Of a stretch of 64,000 nt of DNA, positions 42,925 to 52,711 are shown in pieces. The position numbers were made by a program, and so were the translations under genes. How positions within the stretch are numbered: the first letter of the stretch is position 1; each line of letters opens with the position of its first letter. The notes below the pieces were generated by a model. The model was not told where the DNA came from. It saw nothing but the letters and a program-made list of their open reading frames with translations, and ran no database searches. The DNA is taken from assembly GCF_022539405.1 (NCBI RefSeq), contig NZ_CP054394.1, positions 2,674,501 to 2,738,500 of the forward strand, given 5' to 3'. Source of the stretch: Natranaerofaba carboxydovora (lineage in GTDB: Bacteria > Bacillota > Natranaerobiia > Natranaerobiales > Natranaerofabaceae).

Positions 42925-45900
42925 TTAATCATTATCTACTTCAGTGCTGTCGCTATCTAGTTCTTCACCATTTTTCTCTTTAAACAGTGTAGCTGTTACA
43001 TCTTCGTCCTCTTCAAGGGAAAGATTGCTTACTTCATCATCTAGGTCTACTATGATCTCTTCCTCTTCTTCAACTTTGGTGTACTCAACATCGTTACCAT
43101 CATGGTCTTCTAATACTACAAAGCCTTCACTAAGCCCCGTGTAGTCACTGGTTTTAAATGTGAACTCCATATCATCATCTTCTATTTCATCATCAAGATT
43201 TATATTACCATCGACATCAACCGTAAGTCTTGCAGTATCACTGTCATCCTCACTTTCTACTTTTACATCTTCATCATCATGGTCTGCTTCTGCTTCAAAA
43301 TTAAGGTTTATAGTTTCGGTAGTATCAACATCAAGGGCCTCTACTTTTTGGGAAGCTACTTCGTCTCCGTCAATCTCTGCTTTGATTGTCTGAGTGCCTT
43401 CTGCATCTCCTGTGTTCTCTACATCTACCTGGACGTCAAAGTCAGAACCTTGCTCTTGCTCAAAAGTACTTTCACCTTCATCTATCTCCACTTCAAAGTT
43501 CTCTATTCCGGGAACTACATCTATTTCAATCTCATTATCATCTTCTGTAATATTTCTTTCTTCACTAATATCAATTTGAGCAAGTTTATCGCCTTCTTGT
43601 TCTACGGTAATTTCTTCTCCTTCCTCATTAATGTCAATGTCGTCATTATTAATATCCTTAAAGATAATTTTGCTATCCCCTTTAAATTCTACATTGTGCA
43701 TTTCAAATATGCCTTCGATATCCTCCACCAAATTATATATAATTATTTTGCTACCTTCATATAAAGAAACATTAGTAATATCAAAGTTTCTGCTTACTTT
43801 AGCGTTATAAACTAGTTCCCCCTCTATTTCCATGTTAACTAATTTTAAACTGTCCGCTTTATCATCACTAGTAATTTCCATTTCCTCATTCTTTTCTATT
43901 CTCATATTAGAAAAAGTAACATTCTCATTTTCTTCTAGCTCTTTCTGCTCTCTATAAAGAGTTATTTCCTTATCCTCGTCTTCTTCTAGTTCAATCTCAA
44001 ACTCACTATTTTTATCTTCATCTTCAAATTTTAATTCAACAGTATACTCATTCGGTGGCAATGGAAAACTAACTTTACTGCTTTCATCATCGATATTTTT
44101 TGCCTTATCATTTACGATGATTTTATCTAATACCAGTTCACTTTCCCCATTAGAGAATTTTTCAATATTTATAGTTAATTTGACCTTCTCATCTTTCGTT
44201 TCTGTTGTAAAGCTAAACTCTTCAGCTTCATCAAGCTTAATATCGTTATTATCCGCATGGCCTATTGCATCTATGCCAACCTCTACCGTGTAATCTTCTT
44301 CATAGGCCAAGCCATCATCTGGCGAAATGGTTAGTGCCTCGTCTGTTTCTGAAGCATTGAAATCTATAGCATCTTCAGCTTCATCTTCTAATGTAATCTC
44401 ATCTTCATCTAGCAACTCGATACTCTCGTCAAAGGTAACTTCTAAATCTGTGTCTACTTCTACATCTGTAGCGTTATCCTCTGGGCTGGTTTCAGTTACC
44501 TCGATATTTTCGTCTGCTTCTGGTGTCATTTCAAAGCCTACCGTCTTATCCTGATTAATTACTTCAAAGTCACCATCATAATCCTCATGGTCTTCCTCAG
44601 TAGCGGTAAACCAATAATCTCCATCTTCTAAGTCTTTCTCTACATTGCCGTTATCTATGGTTACAGGATCGCCTACCTGCTCTGTGCGGTCTTTATCTTC
44701 ATATACAATAATCTCAGCATTTACATCGTTTTCTTCTTCAAAGGTTACTGTGTAAGTTTCGGGAACTACTTCAGCAAATTCAGCTCCGATATCATAGTCT
44801 TCTTCTATGGTTACATCAAAAGAGCCTTCTGTCTTTTCGCTTGCATTCTCACTCCATTTGTTAAATTCATAGCCATCGTCTGCTACTGCTTCGATTGTTA
44901 CCTCGGTACCTTCTTCTATCTCTATACTGTCGGTTTCACTATCTAATGTGTCCCCGTCTACTGTTACTTCCCCTTCACCCTCTAAACTGGTCAAGGATAT
45001 GTCATAATTTTCTACGATATATAAAACTTCTATCTCCAGAGTAGCGTCTTCGCCTTTGTCAAACTCGAAATTAAATTCTAGTTCTTCGCCTTGGCCAAAG
45101 GTTTCCAAGAAGCCGAATTTGATGCTTAAGGTATCAGCATCTACATCCCAGTCACCATCTTCTATACCTTCACCAGTTACTTCTTCCACTTCGCTGGCTT
45201 CGTTATAGGTAATTGTAGTCTCTACATCCTCTGGATCGTTAAGATCAAAGTCTGCTTCTGTCGGATCGATTGTGGCGTCTACTACCTCGGTATCTATTAC
45301 ATTGATTACAAAGCTGTCTTCGCCTACATCAAAAGTTACGTCTACATCTAGTTCATCGTCTTCTTCAAGACCATTGGTTATAGTATCCTCGTGGATTGTA
45401 AGCTCATCATCTTGCTCATCCACTACATAGTCTTCCTGGTCGCCTTCACTCAGAACATCTCCTTTCAACTCTACTTCAGTTACCTCGGTAGCATCGTTCC
45501 ACTCTATACTTACTTCTACATCAGCTGGAGCGTCTAAGTCGTATTTTACATTTTCTTCTGTGATTTCTCCTAGAGTTTCGGGAACTACTTCTTCTATAGT
45601 AACTTCTTCAGTTGCTTCTTCATCGTTACTGGCTACAGTTATATCATCAGTACCAACATCGTCTTCTTCAGTGTTCCATTCTAGAGCAAACGACTCATCC
45701 TGTCCGCCTTCAAGTTCTAGACCTTCGTTCTCATCAACTACATCTCCATCAAAGTCTAAAAGTTCTATCGTCTGTGTATCAGTTTCTTCACCTTCATTTT
45801 CAACCTCTACCTCAATTTCCATCGTCTCATTGGCTTCTACTTCTTCTGTTTCTATAATTTCTACCGCAAAATAAGCAGGCTCCGGGTCTGGATCTGGCGA

Positions 45901-46950
45901 TGGGCTTGGCGAAGGCGAGGGATCTGTGTCTTCCTCATCTTCGTCCTCGTCAGGATCATCTTCTGGGTCTTCATCCGGGTCATCTTCAGGCTCTGGCTCT
46001 TCCTCTTCATCAGCCACTTCCTCTGAGGGTTCTACCTGAGGCTCTTCTTCGACTGCTTCTTCTGCTTCTTCTTGCCTTGCTTCTCTTTGTTGCCTTCTTT
46101 CTTCAATAGCATCATCTAGCCCTTCCTGAAGTTCTTCTGGCACCCTGTCGGGATCTTCTTCACCCATTTCCTGAAGTCTCTCAAGGGCTTCTAAATCTAA
46201 ATCCTCATGAGTTGTTTCAGTTGTTTCAGTGTCTACCCTTCCATCGGGAGTTTCTTCCAAACTTGCTGTCTCACCGGCTTCAAGCTCGAATTCTTCTCCT
46301 GGATCCAGAGTTTCTTCTGGAGTTTCTGGATCTGCTGGATCTTCTGCAGGATCGAGATCTTCAGCGACTTCTTCCCTTGGCTCTACGCTTATGGAACCTG
46401 AGATAACGCTTACACTTGTTTCGTCGTTATCCTTGCTTACATAATAATCAGTTCCTCGTACACCCATAACTGCAGTATCAGTTTCCACTTCAAATCTTGA
46501 ACCCGTGGTCAATGTATCTTTAACATCTCCGAAAAATCCACCGGAAAACAAACTAAAAGATGACTCTTCTGCTTCTTCTTCTGCGTACTCTATAAGCTCA
46601 TTTATATAAACCTTGGAGTTTTCACTAAGTCTAACCTCTGCAGTATCATCTACTTCGATCTCTGCCCAGGAATCTCTTCCAGTAATGATCTGATCTCCTT
46701 TGGTAAAGGTCATACCCTCAAATGCCGAGATCTCTTTCTCTCCACCATCCCTTTTAAAAACCACATCGCCGCTGAATTCAAGTAGGGTAGCCTCTCTATC
46801 CAAGCCTTCCTGTGCTGTGGCCACATTCCCGCTGATACCAGAATAAGCCCCGGCCAGAAGGATTACCATGAGCCCTACTGCAAAAAATCCAAAGCCAAAT
46901 TTTCTCTGCCAAAAACCTTTCCGACTACAACTCGTACCCATCACCTTCAA
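42925..46950 (-). CDS. Giant acidic secreted FecR-domain protein
   Basis: 1341 aa. N-terminal membrane/signal segment (FGFFAVGLMVILLAGAYSGI), then a FecR domain (residues ~50-200: SWAEIEVDDTAEVRLSENSK, TDTAVMGVRGTDYYVS). A Glu/Pro-rich stretch and a PSPSPSPSPDPDPEP spacer follow near residue 345. Then come a CARDB-like domain, two X2-like Ig domains (IEWNDATEVTEVELKG; ITYNEASEVEEVTGEG), a Bacterial_repeat-type domain (VADDGYEFNKWSENASEKTE), a Big_5 Ig domain (SPEDNATDVEVDTDLEVTFD) and a second CARDB-like unit. It is extremely rich in Glu/Asp. It is the last gene of the NHL-cyclase-FecR operon. It is probably a surface scaffold or sensor. Confidence 0.85.
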   Translation of the reverse strand: MKVMGTSCSRKGFWQRKFGFGFFAVGLMVILLAGAYSGISGNVATAQEGLDREATLLEFSGDVVFKRDGGEKEISAFEGMTFTKGDQIITGRDSWAEIEVDDTAEVRLSENSKVYINELIEYAEEEAEESSFSLFSGGFFGDVKDTLTTGSRFEVETDTAVMGVRGTDYYVSKDNDETSVSVISGSISVEPREEVAEDLDPAEDPADPETPEETLDPGEEFELEAGETASLEETPDGRVDTETTETTHEDLDLEALERLQEMGEEDPDRVPEELQEGLDDAIEERRQQREARQEEAEEAVEEEPQVEPSEEVADEEEEPEPEDDPDEDPEDDPDEDEDEEDTDPSPSPSPSPDPDPEPAYFAVEIIETEEVEANETMEIEVEVENEGEETDTQTIELLDFDGDVVDENEGLELEGGQDESFALEWNTEEDDVGTDDITVASNDEEATEEVTIEEVVPETLGEITEENVKYDLDAPADVEVSIEWNDATEVTEVELKGDVLSEGDQEDYVVDEQDDELTIHEDTITNGLEEDDELDVDVTFDVGEDSFVINVIDTEVVDATIDPTEADFDLNDPEDVETTITYNEASEVEEVTGEGIEDGDWDVDADTLSIKFGFLETFGQGEELEFNFEFDKGEDATLEIEVLYIVENYDISLTSLEGEGEVTVDGDTLDSETDSIEIEEGTEVTIEAVADDGYEFNKWSENASEKTEGSFDVTIEEDYDIGAEFAEVVPETYTVTFEEENDVNAEIIVYEDKDRTEQVGDPVTIDNGNVEKDLEDGDYWFTATEEDHEDYDGDFEVINQDKTVGFEMTPEADENIEVTETSPEDNATDVEVDTDLEVTFDESIELLDEDEITLEDEAEDAIDFNASETDEALTISPDDGLAYEEDYTVEVGIDAIGHADNNDIKLDEAEEFSFTTETKDEKVKLTINIEKFSNGESELVLDKIIVNDKAKNIDDESSKVSFPLPPNEYTVELKFEDEDKNSEFEIELEEDEDKEITLYREQKELEENENVTFSNMRIEKNEEMEITSDDKADSLKLVNMEIEGELVYNAKVSRNFDITNVSLYEGSKIIIYNLVEDIEGIFEMHNVEFKGDSKIIFKDINNDDIDINEEGEEITVEQEGDKLAQIDISEERNITEDDNEIEIDVVPGIENFEVEIDEGESTFEQEQGSDFDVQVDVENTGDAEGTQTIKAEIDGDEVASQKVEALDVDTTETINLNFEAEADHDDEDVKVESEDDSDTARLTVDVDGNINLDDEIEDDDMEFTFKTSDYTGLSEGFVVLEDHDGNDVEYTKVEEEEEIIVDLDDEVSNLSLEEDEDVTATLFKEKNGEELDSDSTEVDND

Positions 46951-46966
46951 TCCTCCTTAAAAACAC

Positions 46967-48742
46967 TTACTCTTCCTCCAAAATCCTTGTAACTTCATAG
47001 ACAGACACTTCTTGTGATTTTCCCTTAACCTTTATTGAACCCAGGTTGCGGGTTTCTACCTTGTCCTTTACCTGCTGGTAGGTAAAATCGCTTATCAAGA
47101 TCTGGCTTGGGGCTGCATCACTCTCTAAGCGGGCAGCAGTGTTTACCGTATCCCCTATGGCTGTATAATCCATCCGAAAATCAGCCCCGATGTTTCCCAC
47201 TACTGCAAAACCTGTGTTGATACCAACTCCTAGTTCCACACTTTTTCCATGCTTTTTTTCCAGCTCCTTCTGCAGCTCCTTGCTGCCTTGCACCATCTCC
47301 CTGGCTGCTTTCACAGCCTTTAAGGCATGATCTTCTACCTCTAGAGGAGCACTAAAAATAGCCATAACAGCATCTCCCATAAATTTGTCCAAGGTTCCCC
47401 CATGATTAAAGACAGCTTCAGCGCAAAGGCCTAAATAATCATTCAAAATATCCACTACTTCCTCGGGTTCTGCGCTCTCCGATAAGGGAGTAAATCCTCT
47501 TATATCCACAAACAAAAGGGTCACTTCCCTGCGCACTCCACCTAACTTTAGACCTTCTTCACCTTCTGCAAGAATCTCATCCACCACCTCAGGGGAGACA
47601 TAACGACCAAATGCTCCTGTAACTCTTCTTCTCTCCAAAATCTCATCTAAATAACCGTGGGCAAGGGTTCCCACATACATCACAACCAAAAACAATACAG
47701 GATAAAACAAAAAGACTATCAGGCCGCTATCATAAACATACCTGGCCCCGGCTATATATCCACCGACAAGGACCACCAGAGCCCCCAAAGCTTTGTAGGG
47801 CGAGAGCTTACTAAAAGCCACATATCCCAAAGCCCCCACAAGAGCAAGGGCAACAAGCTCCACTCCATAGGACGCTTCCTCTTTGAAGTCCTGCCTTAAC
47901 ATCTGCTGAAGTATATTCGCATGGACCTCCACTCCAAACATGGGAGAATTCCTGGCCATGGGGGTGAAATAATAATCATCTATCCCCACGGTATAAGGTC
48001 CTATAAGAACTATTTTGTCCTCGAAGTACTCAGGGGGTATCTCCCCTTCAAGGACTCTGTTGTAAGAGAGCATCTCAAAGGAACCTGGCGGACCGGCATA
48101 ATCTATGTACATCCTTCCCCATCCATCCAAAGGAAGCTCCTCTGGCAGAGAAGGCTCTTCGTTCTCTAAAAACTTCTCATAAATCCTCCAGGCGAAACTA
48201 TATACTTTATCCCTGTCTTCTCCAACAGCTTCAAAATTTATCAAAGCCCTTCTAACAATTCCATCATCATCTGGAAAAGTATTTATGTGACCAAGCAAAG
48301 CATTTTCCGAAAGCCCGGGGACAGGATCTATAACTTCCTCCGCCCTAACTTCACCTTCTGCAGCAGCCCCTTCAAATATTCCGTAATTTGGAAGAATCAC
48401 ATTGTCAGTTTCAGAAAGAACTTCTTCTAGGATCTCATCCTCTTCTTCATCCCTAGAAGGCTCAGCAAAAAGAATATCCACTCCTATTGCAGCGGGCTCT
48501 CCTTCATCAAGCCTCTCTAAAAGCTCTGCATGATAGTCCCTGGGCCAGGGCCACTGCCCTAGCTCTTCTAAGCTTGGATCATCTATCCCAACTATAACGA
48601 TTCGTGCATCTATCCCATCTTCACCTTGATAAAAAACATCCTGAAAAAATCCCTCTACAGATCCAAACACCCTAAAATAGGAAACAAACCCTACCAAAAG
48701 GAAGAGAACTAAAACCCCTATGAGGCGAGCCTTATTACTCAC
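46967..48742 (-). CDS. CHASE2-domain adenylate/guanylate cyclase
   Basis: 591 aa. One N-terminal helix, an extracellular CHASE2 domain (RIVIVGIDDPSLEELGQWPW to KIVLIGPYTVGIDDYYFTP), three membrane helices near residues 300-370, and a cytoplasmic class III cyclase domain. The metal aspartates are in VTLLFVDIRGFTPLS and FMGDAVMAIFS. The Lys of DKFMGD and Asp of AIGDTVNTAARLES point to adenylate cyclase; the last motif also holds the catalytic Asn and Arg. It would turn an outside signal into cAMP. It ends 16 bp before the FecR gene. Confidence 0.93.
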   Translation of the reverse strand: MSNKARLIGVLVLFLLVGFVSYFRVFGSVEGFFQDVFYQGEDGIDARIVIVGIDDPSLEELGQWPWPRDYHAELLERLDEGEPAAIGVDILFAEPSRDEEEDEILEEVLSETDNVILPNYGIFEGAAAEGEVRAEEVIDPVPGLSENALLGHINTFPDDDGIVRRALINFEAVGEDRDKVYSFAWRIYEKFLENEEPSLPEELPLDGWGRMYIDYAGPPGSFEMLSYNRVLEGEIPPEYFEDKIVLIGPYTVGIDDYYFTPMARNSPMFGVEVHANILQQMLRQDFKEEASYGVELVALALVGALGYVAFSKLSPYKALGALVVLVGGYIAGARYVYDSGLIVFLFYPVLFLVVMYVGTLAHGYLDEILERRRVTGAFGRYVSPEVVDEILAEGEEGLKLGGVRREVTLLFVDIRGFTPLSESAEPEEVVDILNDYLGLCAEAVFNHGGTLDKFMGDAVMAIFSAPLEVEDHALKAVKAAREMVQGSKELQKELEKKHGKSVELGVGINTGFAVVGNIGADFRMDYTAIGDTVNTAARLESDAAPSQILISDFTYQQVKDKVETRNLGSIKVKGKSQEVSVYEVTRILEEE

Positions 48743-48810
48743 TTATATAACCCCCAGGCCGAATATCTTTTTAAGAAACCCGAATATCTTTTTCAAAAGT
48801 TAAACTCTAA

Positions 48811-50364
48811 CTAATCTATTTCAAACTCAAATTGCTCAAAAGCCTCCTGCCAAATTCCTTTATCAGTAATCCATCTTTTGAGCCAGGTCCTACTCTTATA
48901 TGGATCTGTTATCTGAAAATGCTCTATAATTTCCGGTTCATCCTTATCAAAAGTTTCAAAGTCATGATCCAGCTTCTCTTCTAATAATTTTTCATCTACC
49001 TTAAAGGCAAAGACTTGATTATTCCACATATCGGATACATACAAAAGCTTTTCCTCATTATCAAAAGTAAGATCCATAGGCCCTTGAAGCTCACCTTCAT
49101 AGATAGTTCTTACCATTTCATCCTCCCTGGAAATAGCTCTGACCTTTTGATTTGAGGAATCTGCCACCAAAAGTACTCCTGCTTCACTAACAGTAAGTCC
49201 CTTGGGGAAGTTAAATCTCGCAGTTTCAAAGGACCCCTCCGTATCTCCCCCAACAATGTAGTCCGTATCCGAAAGCTTATTAGCACCTCTTCCTGCAAGG
49301 ACTCTGACCCCATGATCTTCAAAGTGCTCCCTGTAAATTTCATTTATTGCATCAGCTTCATTGGTTTCAGCCTCCTCTTCCAGTCCTTCCTGCACCTTCA
49401 CCTTTCCTTCTCCTAATCCTTCTTTTGCTTCCTCTAATTCTTCTTTTGCATCTTTTTCTTCCATGAGTTCCTCTATCTCTTGTCTGGCTTTTTTGGCTGT
49501 GTCCTCTAGCTCATCAAGCTCCGAAGCATCATGAAACACATCGATATCTATCTCCCATATCCTCTGATTTCCACTATCCGATACATATAAAAATCCTGAA
49601 TCTCCAGCTCTTTCAGATTCAAACTCTTCATCCACAACTACATCGTAGGGTTCATTGAAGTTAACCTTAAGGCTTTTGGCTTCACCTTCCGGGGTAACCA
49701 TCCTGATGGCATCATTCATGGTATCAGCAACAAAAATATTGTCATCCGCATCAACATCCATGCCAGAAGGGTTATCAAACTTTGCATCAAGTCCCATCTT
49801 GTCCTTGAATCCGGCTTCACCCGATCCAGCAAAGGTTGTTACTTTTCCCTCTGACAAACGCCTTATAACATGATTTTCTGAATCTGATATGTATAGACGA
49901 CCTTCAGAGTCAGCCACAATATCCCGGGGTTCATCAAACTGTGCCTGCTGTCTTTCTTCGTCCACGTACCCCCCCGTGGGGAAACCATAATCATCAAAAC
50001 CAGGAGGATCTCCTGCCAAAGTGCTCACTGCATCATCTGTTTCATCATCTGTTTCAACATCTGTTTCAGCGCTTCTAAGGCGCTGATTCTGAGTATCTGC
50101 GATTATCAACTCTTTACTTCCTTCATTTTCGAAGTCATTTTCTGTTTCAATAAGTTCTAAACCGCGAGGAAAGAAGAACCTTGCCCAGTCATAGTTTCCA
50201 TCTCTATGGCCCGTCTCTCCATCACCTATTACAGCTTTCAGCTCAAGGGCTTTTTCTTCTTCAGCCATGACAAAGTTACTCCCACCGGCAAAACTAAAAA
50301 CGATTATAATCATAATAAGGGTTGTACAAAAAAAGATAACATATTTGTCATTTTTGGCATTCAT
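48811..50364 (-). CDS. Secreted NHL-repeat (beta-propeller) protein
   Basis: 517 aa. Signal peptide (VIFFCTTLIMIIIVFSFAGG), then NHL repeats of the form F-DEPRDIVADSEGRLYISDSE, FDNPSGMDVDADDNIFVADT, FNEPYDVVVDE and FPKGLTVSEAGVLLVADSSN. An acidic coiled-coil insertion (about residues 290-345, EEAKEGLGEGKVKVQEGLEE) interrupts the propeller. ATG 50364 has GAAGGTG upstream; GTG 50373 is less likely. It is the first gene of the operon with the cyclase (68 bp) and FecR. Likely an extracellular ligand-binding or scaffold component. Confidence 0.85.
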   Translation of the reverse strand: MNAKNDKYVIFFCTTLIMIIIVFSFAGGSNFVMAEEEKALELKAVIGDGETGHRDGNYDWARFFFPRGLELIETENDFENEGSKELIIADTQNQRLRSAETDVETDDETDDAVSTLAGDPPGFDDYGFPTGGYVDEERQQAQFDEPRDIVADSEGRLYISDSENHVIRRLSEGKVTTFAGSGEAGFKDKMGLDAKFDNPSGMDVDADDNIFVADTMNDAIRMVTPEGEAKSLKVNFNEPYDVVVDEEFESERAGDSGFLYVSDSGNQRIWEIDIDVFHDASELDELEDTAKKARQEIEELMEEKDAKEELEEAKEGLGEGKVKVQEGLEEEAETNEADAINEIYREHFEDHGVRVLAGRGANKLSDTDYIVGGDTEGSFETARFNFPKGLTVSEAGVLLVADSSNQKVRAISREDEMVRTIYEGELQGPMDLTFDNEEKLLYVSDMWNNQVFAFKVDEKLLEEKLDHDFETFDKDEPEIIEHFQITDPYKSRTWLKRWITDKGIWQEAFEQFEFEID

Positions 50365-50572
50365 AATAATCACCTTCTACTTTTATATTGAATTTTAAAC
50401 ACATACCACAAGGTCATATAATCCCAATAAATCCATTTTAATTGGTTTTGTTTCCAATTTTAATTATGTTTCCAATTTTATTAGAGATCTGATAAAATTG
50501 CAATTAACTAGGGTAATTATATTACAAACAATTTGCAAATATTGTACAAAATTGGGATTGGAGGAAATGTAA

Positions 50573-50905
50573 TTGAGCCCTTTTAGCTGGCTTATCATGG
50601 GCCATCTGGTAGGAGATTTTCTGTTTCAAAACAGGTGGATGGCCGAAAGAAAAAGATATGATCTCCTGGCACTTGCACTACACTCTCTTATATATACTGT
50701 AGCAGTTGGGCTTTTTTCCTTAGGATTTGGGGGATTATCTATCAGCGCAGTTCTAATATTATTTCTCTCTCACTTTTTTTTGGACAAACGCTTTTTTGTT
50801 GAGTGGTGGACAAAAAACATCACGGATAGCAGCGAAACCTGGATTTCGATAGTTATCGACCAAACCTTTCATCTCCTGGTATTGGTTTTGATTATCCATA
50901 TTTGA
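50573..50905 (+). CDS. DUF3307-like membrane protein
   Basis: 110 aa with three hydrophobic helices. MGHLVGDFLFQNRWMAERKR and LALHSLIYTVAV fit the DUF3307 pattern (HL-xx-D-xx-Q-x-W near the N-terminus). FLSHFFLDKRFFVEWW and IDQTFHLLVLVLI follow. The start is TTG 50573, with GGAGG eight bases before; the nearby ATG is followed at once by a stop. Function is unknown. It is divergent from the NHL operon. Confidence 0.65.
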   Translation: MSPFSWLIMGHLVGDFLFQNRWMAERKRYDLLALALHSLIYTVAVGLFSLGFGGLSISAVLILFLSHFFLDKRFFVEWWTKNITDSSETWISIVIDQTFHLLVLVLIIHI

Positions 50906-51002
50906 TTTCTATATGTCTCCATATATACATATCTAATCGACAGGTGATGGTGATCAAATGAAAGGAAGTTAACTGGAGATTCTAATTTGGAGGGGGTCAT
51001 CA

Positions 51003-52541
51003 ATGTCAAACCCGGGCAAAATTCACAGTGAAGTAGAAAAACAACTGAAAAACTTTTTAAGCATAGGCATAGCCCTTTCAGCCGAAAAAGATCATAATAA
51101 ACTCATGGAAATGATATTAAACGAAGCCAGAAGAATCACTGGTGCCGATGCGGGGACTCTTTATCTGGCAAAAGAAAACGAACTTTCCATTGAGATAATC
51201 CACAATGATACCATGAACACCTACAAAGGAGGTACTTCTAATGAAGAAGCAGACCTCCCACCTGTGCCTTTAGAGAAGGAATATGTCTCAGGATATGTGG
51301 CTCTAACGGGCAAAAGCGTCAACATAGCTGATGTATATGAAGACAAAAACTTTGATTTCACAGGGCCACAAAAGTACGACCGCATGACAGGCTACAGAAC
51401 AAAGTCAATGCTTGTTATTCCTCTAAAAAATCACCTTGACGAAGTAATAGGAGTTCTTCAGCTAATAAACGCTCTAGACCAGGGAAGAGATATGACAAGC
51501 TTTAGCCAAAAACACGAAACTATAGTGAAATCCCTTGCCTCCCTGGCAGCGATCTCCCTTACCAACCAGCAGCTTATCGAAGAGATAGAAAATCTTTTTG
51601 AATCTTTTGTCCAGGTGATGGTAACAGCTATAGAAAATAAAACCCCATACAACGCTAGCCATACCGAAAAAGTAAGTAAATTAGCAGTAAAGCTGGCCAA
51701 AGCAGTTCATAACTCAAACAAAGAACCTTTTGGGGATGAGTTTTTTGAAGAGGACAGACTAAAGCAGCTTGAGATGTCAGGCTGGCTACATGATATAGGT
51801 AAAGTCTCTATACCTTTATCAGTGATGAATAAAAAAACCCGTTTGGACGAAAGCTTGACCCTTGTCTTAACAAGGATCAATCTAGCAAAAGAACAGGCCC
51901 AAAAAGAAAAGATAGAAGAACTAATAACTAAAAATAGGGACGCAGATGACGCAAATTTAGACGCAAAAAAAATTCAAAAAGAATGTCAGGCTGTCATTGA
52001 AAAATATGATAAAATCCTAGAAACCATAAAAGCTGCAGATAACCCTGATAATTTCATAGATGAAGACAAAAAAAATGAGCTTATAGAAATAGCTAATATC
52101 AAATACAAAGACGAAACAGGAGAAAAAAAGCCTTTGCTAACAGAAGAAGACTTAGAGTGTCTAACAGTATCTAAAGGAACCCTTACAGAAGATGAAAAAA
52201 ATATAATGCAGCAGCACGTCGATATCACTGAAAAGATTTTAAGTAAAATTCCCTTCACCAAAAAGCTATCCAAAGTACAAGAGTTCTCCTGCATGCACCA
52301 CGAATCCCTCGATGGGAAAGGATACCCAAAGGGCCTAGAAGAAGAAGACATCCCTTTAGAAGCAAGAATTCTTGCTATAGCAGATATATACGATGCACTC
52401 ACAGCAAGTGATAGACCCTACAAAAAAGGCATCCCCGTAGAAAAAGCCCTAAATATTATGAAGTCTATGGTTGAAGAGAAAAAGCTAGACAAAGACCTTT
52501 ATGAACTATTTGTCGAGGAAAAAATATACGAAAGCTATTGA
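51003..52541 (+). CDS. GAF-HD-GYP phosphodiesterase with an interrupting insertion
   Basis: 512 aa, cytoplasmic. GAF sensor domain about residues 15-190 (ARRITGADAGTLYLAKENEL, KSMLVIPLKNHLDEVIGVLQ). HD-GYP domain from ~210: ASHTEKVSKLAVKLAKAVHN, SGWLHDIGKVSIPLSV, then about 100 extra helical residues, then MHHESLDGKGYPKGLEEEDI and ADIYDALTASDRPYKKG. Metal ligands and the GYP motif are intact, so it probably hydrolyses c-di-GMP. The insertion between HDIGK and the GYP half is unusual. GGAGGGGG precedes ATG 51003. Confidence 0.93.
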   Translation: MSNPGKIHSEVEKQLKNFLSIGIALSAEKDHNKLMEMILNEARRITGADAGTLYLAKENELSIEIIHNDTMNTYKGGTSNEEADLPPVPLEKEYVSGYVALTGKSVNIADVYEDKNFDFTGPQKYDRMTGYRTKSMLVIPLKNHLDEVIGVLQLINALDQGRDMTSFSQKHETIVKSLASLAAISLTNQQLIEEIENLFESFVQVMVTAIENKTPYNASHTEKVSKLAVKLAKAVHNSNKEPFGDEFFEEDRLKQLEMSGWLHDIGKVSIPLSVMNKKTRLDESLTLVLTRINLAKEQAQKEKIEELITKNRDADDANLDAKKIQKECQAVIEKYDKILETIKAADNPDNFIDEDKKNELIEIANIKYKDETGEKKPLLTEEDLECLTVSKGTLTEDEKNIMQQHVDITEKILSKIPFTKKLSKVQEFSCMHHESLDGKGYPKGLEEEDIPLEARILAIADIYDALTASDRPYKKGIPVEKALNIMKSMVEEKKLDKDLYELFVEEKIYESY

Positions 52542-52582
52542 TTTACAGAACAAAATTAAAATAACTTTTAGCAGTTCTTTAG

Positions 52583-52659
52583 AGAGCGCACCATAAAAGA
52601 GTTTGTGAAAATCTAGAACCGTCCCCAAATAGAACGCGCCAAAAAGAATTTGTATAAAA
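52583..52659. repeat. Left flank of the Wadjet operon: direct repeat and AGAACCGTCCCC motif
   Basis: AGAGCGCACCATAAAAGAGT (52583...) and AGAACGCGCCAAAAAGAATT (52631...) start two related ~29-bp direct repeats 48 bp apart. Between them is AGAACCGTCCCCAAA (52615-52629). Its inverse with two bases missing, TTTGGGACGTTCT, lies at 60302-60314 right after jetD. Such GGGGACGGTTCT motifs remind me of REP-like repeats in Bacillota, but this is from memory. Confidence 0.5.
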
Positions 52660-52711
52660 AGGACAAGTCAGTTAGAATAAAGATAATAATTTGACTACGG
52701 GTGGTAAATTA

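Noticed and set aside
42944-46444. Long plus-strand Ser-rich open frames opposite the FecR gene
   Set aside because: They are the antisense of Glu/Asp/Val-rich codons, have no ribosome binding sites and no domain pattern.
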